This document shows, one piece after another, positions 7,712 to 15,782 of a DNA stretch of 47,368 nucleotides. Under the pieces are notes generated by a model. It was not told the origin of the DNA and made no database searches. It worked only from the letters and a program-made list of their open reading frames with translations. The DNA is from Candidatus Poribacteria bacterium (GTDB taxonomy: Bacteria; Poribacteria; WGA-4E; JAJDTR01). Within the stretch, counting starts at the first letter, position 1; each line of letters begins with the position of its first letter. Where the stretch lies: NCBI GenBank assembly GCA_022827055.1, contig JAJDTR010000060.1, positions 1 to 47,368 of the forward strand, given 5' to 3'. Both the position numbers and the translations under genes were made by a program.

Positions 7712-9961
7712 ATGAGAAAATCTCGGTTTTTCATACTCGGCGTCATGTTCGGTGCCGCTATGTCTTTGCAGACCAGCTACGCTCAAGATTATGCCAGATG
7801 GGGACTGCCGGAAGGCGCCAAAGTGCGGCTTGGTAAGGGTTGGATATCCGGCAACATCGCATATTCCCCTGACGGTACCCTGCTTGCGGTAGCGAGCAGC
7901 ATCGGCGTATGGCTCTACGATGCGAACACCGGCGCCGAAGTCAACCTGCTCAGCGGGCACACTCGCCCCGTGCGGAGCGTAGAGTTCTCGCCGGACGGCG
8001 CTATACTTGCCAGTTGCGGAGCTGACGGAGACAACACCGTTCGTTTGTGGGATGTCCGCACGGGGAAACTTTTGAATACCTTTGAGGGGCATGCGAATCA
8101 GATTACTTCGGTAGCGATTTCGCCCGATGGTTCGACGTTGGCTGCCGGAGACGGCAGGATCATTCCTCTGTGGAATGTTCGCACCGGAGAGCGGACCCGC
8201 ACTCTTCGGGGACATACGAGCCCTGTTCTGTCATTGGCGTTCTCGCCCGACGGCGGCACGCTTGCCAGTGGAAGCAAGTGGAACGACAACACGGTTCGCC
8301 TGTGGAACCCCCGCACGGGCGAACACCTGGATACTCTCGAGGGGCACTCTGGTGGCGTCTTATCGCTCGCCTTTTCACCTGACGGAAGAATGCTCGCCAG
8401 CGGCGACTTGAAGAGGGTTCGTTTGTGGGATGTGCACTCCAGTCAATATCTGGGTGCCCTTGGGGGGCAATGGGAAAACAGTACCATCGCGTTCTCTTCC
8501 GACGGGAGGTCCCTCGCCAGCATGAGCGAGGGTAACACCATCCGGTTGTGGGATGTCCATAGGCGGCAAAGTTTGCGCACTCTCGGCGAACATCGCCGTA
8601 CCGTTAATTCGGTGGCGTTTTCACCCGACGACCTCACGATCGCAAGTGCGAGCGTGGACAACACGATTCGATTGTGGGACGTGCCGACCGGCGCACTTCG
8701 AGAGACGATTAAAGGCGACACGCGCGAGGTGCGTTTCGCAGCGGTCTCGTCTGATGGGTTCACGGTTGCCAGTGCGCACGGTGACACAGCAATTCGATTG
8801 TGGGATGCGCGCACCGGAAAACTCGTTCAGAAGCTGGAGGGACACACGGAAAGCCTGCGGTGCGTGGCGTTTTCTCCGGACGGTTACACGCTTGCCAGCG
8901 GCGGCGGCGACGCGGCGATTCGTTTGTGGGATGTACGCAGCAGCGAAAATCTCCAGACACTTGAAAAGCACACTCAGGACGTTTTGTGTCTGGCATTTTC
9001 GCCCGATGGTTCCCGGCTTGCCAGTGGGAGCAGCGACGAAACGATCCGTCTGTGGGACGCACGCACCGGGGAAAACCTGTGGGAGCATCGGAATTATGGC
9101 GACGAGATTCTGTCTGTCGCGTTTTCTCCGGACGGGTCCACGCTTGCCAGCGGAAGCACCGAGGGGGCAGTTCGGCTGTGGGATACGAAGGATGGAACAC
9201 GATACGGAATTGAGAGGCAGATGAGCGATGTGCGTTCCGTAACGTTCTCATCCGGCGGATCCATGCTTGCCAGCGGCGGGGGCTATGAGGACGGGAGTAT
9301 TCGATTGTGGGATTCTCGCACCGGGCGATTGTGGTTTCTTTTCGGGCGGCATACCGGTCAAATTACTTCCGTGGCGTTCTCGCCAGCGAGTTTCGCGCTT
9401 GCCAGCGGGAGCGAGGACACGACGGTTCGATTGTGGAATGCGCGTTCCGGTGTGGAGTTGTACGCGCTTGAGGGGCACACGGAAGCTGTTACTTCCCTTG
9501 CATATTCGCCCGACGGTTTCGCGCTTGCCAGCGCGAGTAACGACGGCACAATACTGCTGTGGGGAGCAAGATTTGGTACGACATGGGGCGAAATAAAACA
9601 GACGGAAGTCGCTGATGAGTTGAGGCTATCGTTAGGGCTATCACCTTCAGTAACACCTTTAACTCCGACAATCACCGCACTTCTGCCAAACTACCCGAAT
9701 CCGTTCAATCCCGAAACGTGGATACCCTATCAGTTAAAGAGATCAGCGGACGTAACATTGACGATTTATGACATGAATGGCGGCAGAATTCGGACGCTGG
9801 AAGTGGGGCACCAGCCCGCCGGTGTGTATCGGAGCCGGCAGTGCGCGGCGTATTGGGACGGACGCAATCAACAAGGAGAGATGGTTGCGAACGGAATTTA
9901 TTTCTACACAATGACTACGGACGATTTCACCGCCACGCGGAAAATGCTTGTGGGCAAGTAG
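7712..9961 (+). CDS. Secreted WD40 protein 4, 14 blades, FlgD/T9SS-like C-terminus
   Basis: 749 aa. The 24-residue signal peptide ends SYA/QD and is followed by RWGLPEGAKVRLGKGWISG. There are 14 blades, some with altered signature (VAISPDG, AAVSSDG, VTFSSGG, VAFSPASFALAS). The body is closest to the gene at 12390: shared stretches include SCGxDGDNTVR, GSKWNDNTVRLWN, MLASGDLKRVRLWD and GGGYEDGSIRLWDSRTGR. TTWGEIK and the C-terminal module follow. It forms a two-gene unit with gene 3 that is repeated downstream as genes 5 and 6. No catalytic motif is visible. Confidence 0.9.
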   Translation: MRKSRFFILGVMFGAAMSLQTSYAQDYARWGLPEGAKVRLGKGWISGNIAYSPDGTLLAVASSIGVWLYDANTGAEVNLLSGHTRPVRSVEFSPDGAILASCGADGDNTVRLWDVRTGKLLNTFEGHANQITSVAISPDGSTLAAGDGRIIPLWNVRTGERTRTLRGHTSPVLSLAFSPDGGTLASGSKWNDNTVRLWNPRTGEHLDTLEGHSGGVLSLAFSPDGRMLASGDLKRVRLWDVHSSQYLGALGGQWENSTIAFSSDGRSLASMSEGNTIRLWDVHRRQSLRTLGEHRRTVNSVAFSPDDLTIASASVDNTIRLWDVPTGALRETIKGDTREVRFAAVSSDGFTVASAHGDTAIRLWDARTGKLVQKLEGHTESLRCVAFSPDGYTLASGGGDAAIRLWDVRSSENLQTLEKHTQDVLCLAFSPDGSRLASGSSDETIRLWDARTGENLWEHRNYGDEILSVAFSPDGSTLASGSTEGAVRLWDTKDGTRYGIERQMSDVRSVTFSSGGSMLASGGGYEDGSIRLWDSRTGRLWFLFGRHTGQITSVAFSPASFALASGSEDTTVRLWNARSGVELYALEGHTEAVTSLAYSPDGFALASASNDGTILLWGARFGTTWGEIKQTEVADELRLSLGLSPSVTPLTPTITALLPNYPNPFNPETWIPYQLKRSADVTLTIYDMNGGRIRTLEVGHQPAGVYRSRQCAAYWDGRNQQGEMVANGIYFYTMTTDDFTATRKMLVGK

Positions 9962-10022
9962 TAGTGACACGCCATGTGCCGCAACCCCACAGCTCCGAAA
10001 TCGCAGCAAGGAGAACTACCCG

Positions 10023-12293
10023 ATGAACAGATCTCGTTTTTTTATACTCAATTCCGTTTTTATTGCCGCGTTGTCTCTACAGAATGGTTTTGCCCAAGAC
10101 TATACCCGATGGGGGTTGCCCGAAGGCGCCAAGATGCGACTCGGAAAGGGTAAGATAACCGGCAGGATTGCCTATTCCCCGGACGGAGTCCTGCTTGCTG
10201 TCCCGAGTAGCATCGGTGTATGGCTCTATGACGGGAATACCGGCGCCGAAGTCAATTTTCTCACGGGGCATTCAGATAGGGTGTATGCCGTAGCGTTCTC
10301 GCCTGATGGACTTACGCTCGCCAGCGGCGGAGCGTATAGAGACAAAACAGTTCGTTTGTGGGATGCCCGTACCGGGACGCATCTGCATACACTTGAGGGA
10401 CATACCCACTCGGTCAAATCCGTGGCGTTCTCCCCTAATGGACTGATGCTTGCTAGCGGGAGCGGCGACAAGACGGCTCGTTTGTGGGATGTTCGCACCG
10501 GCGAGTTCTTGCGAACACTGTCCGGACATACGCGGTCGGTCGAAGTTGTTCAGTTTTCGCCCGATGGTTCCACACTTGCGAGCGGCGGCGGCTGGAAGGA
10601 GAGCACAATTCGCCTGTGGGATGTACGCGAGGGTGAACTTTTGCACGCGCTCAAGGGGAATACACGTAATGTCACTACGCTGGCGTTCTCGAAAGATGGA
10701 CAAACGCTTGCAGGAGGGGGCGGCAATATTCGCTTGTGGGATGTGCGCACCGGAGAGTTCCTGCATTCGCTTGAAGAACGTTCGGGCGGAGTGAACTGCA
10801 TATCGTTCTCGCCCGACGGTCTTACGCTTGCAAGTGGGGGGCCAGGCGCACTCAGCCCGGTACGTTTGTGGGATGTCCATACCGGAGAACATCTAAAGGC
10901 GTTTTATGCGCATACGGGTGCTTCCGATTTCATACGGTTTTCGTCGGATGGGTTGACAGTTGCGGGCGGGAGTGGTCGGGATGGGACGGTGAGTTTGTGG
11001 GATGTGCACACTGGCGAAGATATTCTGACCATTGCGGAACATACGACGCCTGTAGATTCCATCGCATATTCTCCCGATGGTCTTACACTTGCAAGTGGTA
11101 CAAGATATCATGACGACGCGATTCGACTGTGGGATACGCGTACCGGAATAAACTTCCTTACGATGAAGGGACGTGGGCGCGAAGTCGTGTCCTTGGCGTT
11201 CTCGCCGGAAGGCTCCACACTTGCTAGTGGAGACGGTTGGGATAATACAACTCGTGTGTGGGATGTACGTACCGGTGAAAGTCTGCATATCCTTTGGGAG
11301 TATAGCGGATGGGGAGATGTCAATGCCGTGGCTTTCTCACCCGACGGGAAACAGCTTGCCAGTGGGTATGACAGTAATGTTCATCTGTGGGATGTCAGCA
11401 CAGGTGAACTGCTGGAGACTCTGGTGGGCCATTTGGGGATTGTCTCTAGCGTAGCGTTCTCGCCCGATGGCTCCGCACTCGCAAGTGGGAGTCAGGATAA
11501 CACCTTACGTCTGTGGGATCTCGGTACGGCGCAAGCAACACACGCTCTTGCGGGGCACCACGACACTGTCACTTCCGTGGCGTTTTCTCCCGATGGACTC
11601 AGACTTGCGAGCGGCGGTTGGGATGACACGATTCATATCTGGGACGCCGACACTGGAAAACGTCTGCGTATAATGGAAGGACATACCGGCGGGGTGGTAT
11701 CCATAGCGTTTTCTCCTGACGGTCTAACGCTTGCGAGCGGGAGTTGGGACGACACGGTGCGTCTATGGAATCCTTACACGGGTGAACGCCTGCGGACAAT
11801 GGAAGGACATGCCGAATGGGTAAGGTCCGTAGCGTTTTCTCCCGACGGTCTAACGCTTGCGAGTGGGAGCTACGACGGCACGGTCTTGCTGTGGGAGCTG
11901 GTGCGTTCAACAACGTGGGGCGGCACCAAGCGAGTTGCGGCAACCGATGAGACGAAGAAAATACAGAAACTTTCACCTTCAGCCGTGCCAGTAGCTCCGA
12001 CTGAAACGGCGTTGCTGCCAAACTACCCGAATCCGTTCAATCCGGAGACATGGATACCGTACCATCTAGCGGACGCCGCCAAGGTGACGCTCAACGTCTA
12101 TGACGCGAAGGGTGGGTTGGTGCGGCAATTGGATTTGGGGTATCAACCGGCGGGATTCTACACCGACCGAGGTCATGCGGCATATTGGGACGGACGCAAC
12201 CACCAAGGGGAGACGGTAACGACTGGCGTGTATTTCTGCACTCTAAGGGCGGGAAATCTTAGTTTCACGCGGAAGATATTGGTCGGAAAGTAG
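10023..12293 (+). CDS. Secreted WD40 protein 5, 14 blades, FlgD/T9SS-like C-terminus
   Basis: 756 aa. The frame is open from 9948, but the ATG at 10023 has AAGGAGA 8 nt upstream and begins the conserved signal peptide (24 residues, GFA/QD). The box RWGLPEGAKMRLGKG and 14 blades follow, closely parallel to gene 3. The C-terminal module differs from its sisters in the middle (YHLADAAKVTLNVYDAKGG, then RQLDLGYQPAGFYTD). It ends in CTLRAGNLSFTRKILVGK, identical to gene 2. The C-terminal part thus seems to be assembled from different sources. The upstream gap from gene 4 is 61 nt. Confidence 0.9.
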   Translation: MNRSRFFILNSVFIAALSLQNGFAQDYTRWGLPEGAKMRLGKGKITGRIAYSPDGVLLAVPSSIGVWLYDGNTGAEVNFLTGHSDRVYAVAFSPDGLTLASGGAYRDKTVRLWDARTGTHLHTLEGHTHSVKSVAFSPNGLMLASGSGDKTARLWDVRTGEFLRTLSGHTRSVEVVQFSPDGSTLASGGGWKESTIRLWDVREGELLHALKGNTRNVTTLAFSKDGQTLAGGGGNIRLWDVRTGEFLHSLEERSGGVNCISFSPDGLTLASGGPGALSPVRLWDVHTGEHLKAFYAHTGASDFIRFSSDGLTVAGGSGRDGTVSLWDVHTGEDILTIAEHTTPVDSIAYSPDGLTLASGTRYHDDAIRLWDTRTGINFLTMKGRGREVVSLAFSPEGSTLASGDGWDNTTRVWDVRTGESLHILWEYSGWGDVNAVAFSPDGKQLASGYDSNVHLWDVSTGELLETLVGHLGIVSSVAFSPDGSALASGSQDNTLRLWDLGTAQATHALAGHHDTVTSVAFSPDGLRLASGGWDDTIHIWDADTGKRLRIMEGHTGGVVSIAFSPDGLTLASGSWDDTVRLWNPYTGERLRTMEGHAEWVRSVAFSPDGLTLASGSYDGTVLLWELVRSTTWGGTKRVAATDETKKIQKLSPSAVPVAPTETALLPNYPNPFNPETWIPYHLADAAKVTLNVYDAKGGLVRQLDLGYQPAGFYTDRGHAAYWDGRNHQGETVTTGVYFCTLRAGNLSFTRKILVGK

Positions 12294-12303
12294 AAAGTAG
12301 TAG

Positions 12304-12340
12304 GATTAAGCGAGTGGATAGCGAGTGCGATAGAGATCCC
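12304..12340 (+). repeat. 36-bp dispersed element (GATAGAGATCCC type)
   Basis: A clean copy reading GATTAAGCGAGTGGATAGCG then GATAGAGATCCCC, in the 96-nt gap between WD40 genes 5 and 6. It looks inserted into a leader otherwise similar to that of gene 5 (TGTGCCG...AACCCC...CGCAGCAAGG). Confidence 0.75.
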
Positions 12341-12389
12341 CGTGTGCCGTAACCCCGGGGGCAGAATTCGCAGCAAGGGGAATCAATCA

Positions 12390-14642
12390 ATGAGAAAAAC
12401 GCGGTTTTTCGCACTCAGCATTTTATTCGTTTATACGCTGTTTCTACAGACCAGTTTTGCCCAAGACCATACCCGATGGGGATTGCCCGATGGCGCAAAA
12501 GCAAGACTCGGCAAGGGCTGGATATCCGGCAATATCGCGTATTCGCCGGACGGGACTCTGCTCGCGGTTGGGAGTAGCATTGGCATATGGCTCTACAACG
12601 CGACCACACGCGCCGAAGTCAACTTGCTGAGTGGGCATACGCGCCCCGTACGGTGTGTAGATTTCTCGCCGGATGGCGGTATGCTTGCCAGTTGCGGAAC
12701 TGACGGAGACAACACCGTTCGGACGTGGGATGTTCGCACCGGAAAACCCTTAAAGATCTTCAAGGGGCGCACGAATCATATAACTTCGGTCGCGTTTTCG
12801 TCCGATGGTTCGACGCTTGCTGCAGGAGACGGCAGGGATATTCCCCTATGGGATGTGCGCACCGGAGAGCGTTTGCGCCGCCTTCAAGGACATACGAACG
12901 CGGTGCTCTCCTTGGCATTCTCGCCTGATGGCGTTTCGCTTGCCAGTGGAAGCAAATGGAACGACAACACGGTTCGTTTGTGGAACTTCCGTACGGGACA
13001 GCACCTGCGTACTTTTGAGGGACACTTCGGCGGCGTATTATCGGTCGCATTTTCACCTGACGGAAGAATGCTCGCCAGCGGCGATTTGAAAAGGGTTCGT
13101 TTGTGGGATGTGCGCTCCAGAAACTATTTGGGCGCTCTTGGGGGGCGATGGGCGGTTGGTATTGCGTTCTCCTCCGACGGGACAACACTCGCCAGTCCGA
13201 GCGAGGACAACACCATTCGGTTGTGGGATGTCCATAAGCGGGAAGGTTTGCGCACAATTGACGAGCATCACCATACCGTTAATTCGGTGGCGTTTTCGCC
13301 CGACGACCTAACGCTTGCAAGTGCGAGTTCGGACAACACGGTTCGATTGTGGGACGTGCCTACCGGCAAACTTCGAGGGACGATCAAAGGGCATACACGC
13401 GAGGTGCGTTTCGTAGCGTATTCGTCTGATGGATTTACGGTAGCCAGTGCGAACAGGGCGACGATTGGTTTGTGGGACGTGCGCACCAGGGAACATGTGC
13501 GGACGTTAGAGGGGCATACCGAGGACGTGTGTTGCGCGGCGTTTTCTCCGGACGGTTCAACGCTTGCCAGCGGAAGCGCCGACGGGACGATTCGTATGTG
13601 GGATGTACATACCGGCGAATATCGGCGAACGCTTGAACAGTATACCCAGGACGTTCTGAGTCTGGCGTTTTCGCCCGATGGATCCAAGCTTGCCAGTGGG
13701 AGTAGTGACCCACCAATTCGCATGAGGGATACGCGCACCGGGGAACTCTTATGGTCGTGGTCGCGTGGGCATTTCGGCGGCGCGATTACGTCTGTCGCGT
13801 TTTCTCCGGGCGGGTCCAAAATTGCCAGCGGAAGCACCGGGGCGGCACTTCGTCTGTGGGATACGGAGGATGGATCGCCACTACTCGGTCTTGAGAAGCA
13901 GATGCGGAAAGTGCGTTCCGTAGCGTACTCCTCCGACGGTTCCATACTTGCCAGCGGCGGGGGCTATGAGGACGGAAGTATTCGTTTGTGGGATTCTCGC
14001 ACCGGGCGATTGTGGTTTCTGGTCGGGCGGCATACGGGCAAAATTACTTCCGTGGCGTTCGCTCCTGGTGGTTTCACGCTGGCTAGTGCGAGCGACGACA
14101 AGACGATTCAAATGTGGAATGCGCGTACCGGCGCGGAGTTGTACGCCCTCGAGGGGCATATGGAAGCTGTCACCTCCTTAGCGTTTTCGCCCGATGGTTT
14201 CACGCTTGCCAGCGGGAGTAACGATGGCACAATTCTGCTGTGGGGATCGAGATTTGGCACAACGTGGGGTGATATTAAACAGAAGGAAATTGTCGATGGG
14301 ACGAGGCTATTGTTAGAGCTGTCACCGACAGTCACGCCTTTGACTCCGACAACCACTGCACTTCTGCCAAACTACCCGAATCCGTTCAATCCGGAGACGT
14401 GGATTCCGTATCAGTTGGCGCATCCGGCGGATGTGGGGTTAACGATATTTGACACGAAGGGACATGCTGTTCGGATGCTTGAGGTAGGGCATCAACCTGC
14501 GGGGGTGTATCAAAACCGTGAGCGTGCGGCGTATTGGGACGGGCGAAATCAGCAGGGCGAGACCGTGGCGAATGGCGTCTATTTCTACAGGCTGACTGCG
14601 GGTGATTTTACGGCGACGCGGAAGATGCTGGTCGGCAAATAG
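12390..14642 (+). CDS. Secreted WD40 protein 6, 14 blades, FlgD/T9SS-like C-terminus
   Basis: 750 aa. The frame is open from 12342, but the ATG at 12390 follows AAGGGG by 9 nt and starts the family signal peptide (24 residues, SFA/QD). Fourteen blades run parallel to gene 4 along the whole body, including the blade with SSDGFTVAS and the GGGYEDGSIRLWDSRTGR segment. TTWGDIK and the C-terminal module close the protein. Small local changes, such as RMRDTRTG where RLWD is expected (blade 10), suggest relaxed constraint on some blades. This is the last gene of the duplicated two-gene block. Confidence 0.9.
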   Translation: MRKTRFFALSILFVYTLFLQTSFAQDHTRWGLPDGAKARLGKGWISGNIAYSPDGTLLAVGSSIGIWLYNATTRAEVNLLSGHTRPVRCVDFSPDGGMLASCGTDGDNTVRTWDVRTGKPLKIFKGRTNHITSVAFSSDGSTLAAGDGRDIPLWDVRTGERLRRLQGHTNAVLSLAFSPDGVSLASGSKWNDNTVRLWNFRTGQHLRTFEGHFGGVLSVAFSPDGRMLASGDLKRVRLWDVRSRNYLGALGGRWAVGIAFSSDGTTLASPSEDNTIRLWDVHKREGLRTIDEHHHTVNSVAFSPDDLTLASASSDNTVRLWDVPTGKLRGTIKGHTREVRFVAYSSDGFTVASANRATIGLWDVRTREHVRTLEGHTEDVCCAAFSPDGSTLASGSADGTIRMWDVHTGEYRRTLEQYTQDVLSLAFSPDGSKLASGSSDPPIRMRDTRTGELLWSWSRGHFGGAITSVAFSPGGSKIASGSTGAALRLWDTEDGSPLLGLEKQMRKVRSVAYSSDGSILASGGGYEDGSIRLWDSRTGRLWFLVGRHTGKITSVAFAPGGFTLASASDDKTIQMWNARTGAELYALEGHMEAVTSLAFSPDGFTLASGSNDGTILLWGSRFGTTWGDIKQKEIVDGTRLLLELSPTVTPLTPTTTALLPNYPNPFNPETWIPYQLAHPADVGLTIFDTKGHAVRMLEVGHQPAGVYQNRERAAYWDGRNQQGETVANGVYFYRLTAGDFTATRKMLVGK

Positions 14643-14865
14643 AGTTGATAATTCTCCTCGCGCCAAAAATGTGAAGAGTAAGGATGCTATCGGTAACGGA
14701 AGAAAGAGATTTCCAATGCTCGCCGTAAATCCTTACGAGTCGGGGGACCGGTTTTGCGGTGCATGGACATCTCTTTGATTGGACAACTGTTTACTCCCCT
14801 AATTTTACAATGTGAATCCATCGGGTATCACCATTTTTTAATCAAAATCCTAACATCTAGAATTT

Positions 14866-14873
14866 AAGGAGGG
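14866..14873 (+). promoter_or_regulatory. Strong ribosome-binding site of the NTF2-like lipoprotein
   Basis: AAGGAGGG, 8 nt before ATG 14882. It is among the best Shine-Dalgarno matches in the window and fixes the start. Confidence 0.8.
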
Positions 14874-14881
14874 TTTCAATC

Positions 14882-15445
14882 ATGTTTAACGCTTTTGCCA
14901 AAACAGGCACGCTACTATTCACGGTTCTTCTGGTTTCATGCATTCTGAGTTGCGGAGATGTTGAAACGGTTGGCACGCCGGAATCTCATGAAATTAAGGC
15001 GATAGAGGAGGCGTTGAGAGCGTGGCGTACCGGGTATGAAACTGAAGACGTCGATGCATACATGAATGTCTTCTGGGCGGACGGCTTCCGCTATGTCTCG
15101 GACATGGGCACACCCGACGACACGACAGATGATGTGACGTTTGATGATATCCGCGAAGAGCGAGAATCTGCCATTCGCGTATTTGCCCTGTACCAAGACA
15201 TCGAGATTGAGTTGGAAGAGCCGCCCGAGGTGGAGTTGAACGCCGAGCGCAACAGAGCTGAAGTTAGGGTCCACTATAGGATTCAAGGATTCGTGGCAGA
15301 CGGTGTCTCGCTCGAGGGCGGATATACCGGGTGGTATGCCGAAGGAGATAATCTGTTTATCTTTGAATTGAGAGACGGCGAATGGCGGATTTTAGAGTGG
15401 GTCGACGAAGCATTCAGCGAAGAAAGGATTGAAGCGTTGCGATAA
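14882..15445 (+). CDS. Small lipoprotein with NTF2-like (SnoaL/DUF4440-type) fold
   Basis: 187 aa, with a very strong AAGGAGGG site (14866-14873) 8 nt before the ATG. The N-terminus is a lipoprotein signal: a hydrophobic stretch ends in VSCILSCGD, with Cys20 or Cys24 as lipid anchor. The mature part starts with IEEALRAWRTGYETEDVDAYMNVF, the helix typical of NTF2-like domains, then a beta sheet and a C-terminal GEWRILEWVDE strand, as in SnoaL/DUF4440 proteins. Family members range from ketosteroid isomerases to binding subunits; no catalytic residue can be assigned. It lies alone between WD40 genes 6 and 7 with long gaps on both sides, so it is probably its own transcription unit. Base and codon use resemble the neighbours. 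Confidence 0.8.
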   Translation: MFNAFAKTGTLLFTVLLVSCILSCGDVETVGTPESHEIKAIEEALRAWRTGYETEDVDAYMNVFWADGFRYVSDMGTPDDTTDDVTFDDIREERESAIRVFALYQDIEIELEEPPEVELNAERNRAEVRVHYRIQGFVADGVSLEGGYTGWYAEGDNLFIFELRDGEWRILEWVDEAFSEERIEALR

Positions 15446-15782
15446 ACCTCAGACGTTCCTACGCCGCCTTCGGATTTTATAGGATCCGGCGAAACTGTTT
15501 AGTGCATCGTTTGGTTCGTAGTATTACAGTTCGTCGCACGTCCGGTCTGGGCAAGTAAGTCCCCGATTAGCCGGAATTAGCGTTGTACTTCCCTACTCGG
15601 CGCGTTCCCTGCCCCCCGCTCGGTCTGGATTTGCAAATCCAGACCGATTGACTAAACAATTACGATCTAGCTAAATCGCCGCTAGTTGACCCGTTGGCAT
15701 TCTGTGCCCTCAAATTTTCTTGCCCCGGTTGACTATCCAACTCACGAAGTAATTTACGGCTGCCGGAAGGGAGCATCAGTCG
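15446..15782. other. Intergenic region with 26-bp palindrome
   Basis: No gene supported in these 337 bases. The main structure is the palindrome at 15621-15646, whose flanks also recur at 38970-39026. A GGAAGGGAG ribosome-binding sequence before ATG 15783 lies at the end. No convincing promoter was seen. Confidence 0.5.
15621..15646. repeat. 26-bp perfect palindrome, copy 1
   Basis: CGGTCTGGATTT meets its exact complement around a central GC. The flanks (TTCCCTG before, GACTAAACA after) are shared with 38985-39010, so the repeated unit is about 58 bp. It could form a hairpin in RNA, but no U-run follows. Confidence 0.75.

Noticed and set aside
7619..8215. Long minus-strand open frames over WD40 genes (also 13268-13945, 6764-7318)
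   Set aside because: They are antisense to the blade repeats. Their regularity (PSGENAT and similar) is the repeat read backwards, and no ribosome-binding site or family was recognised.
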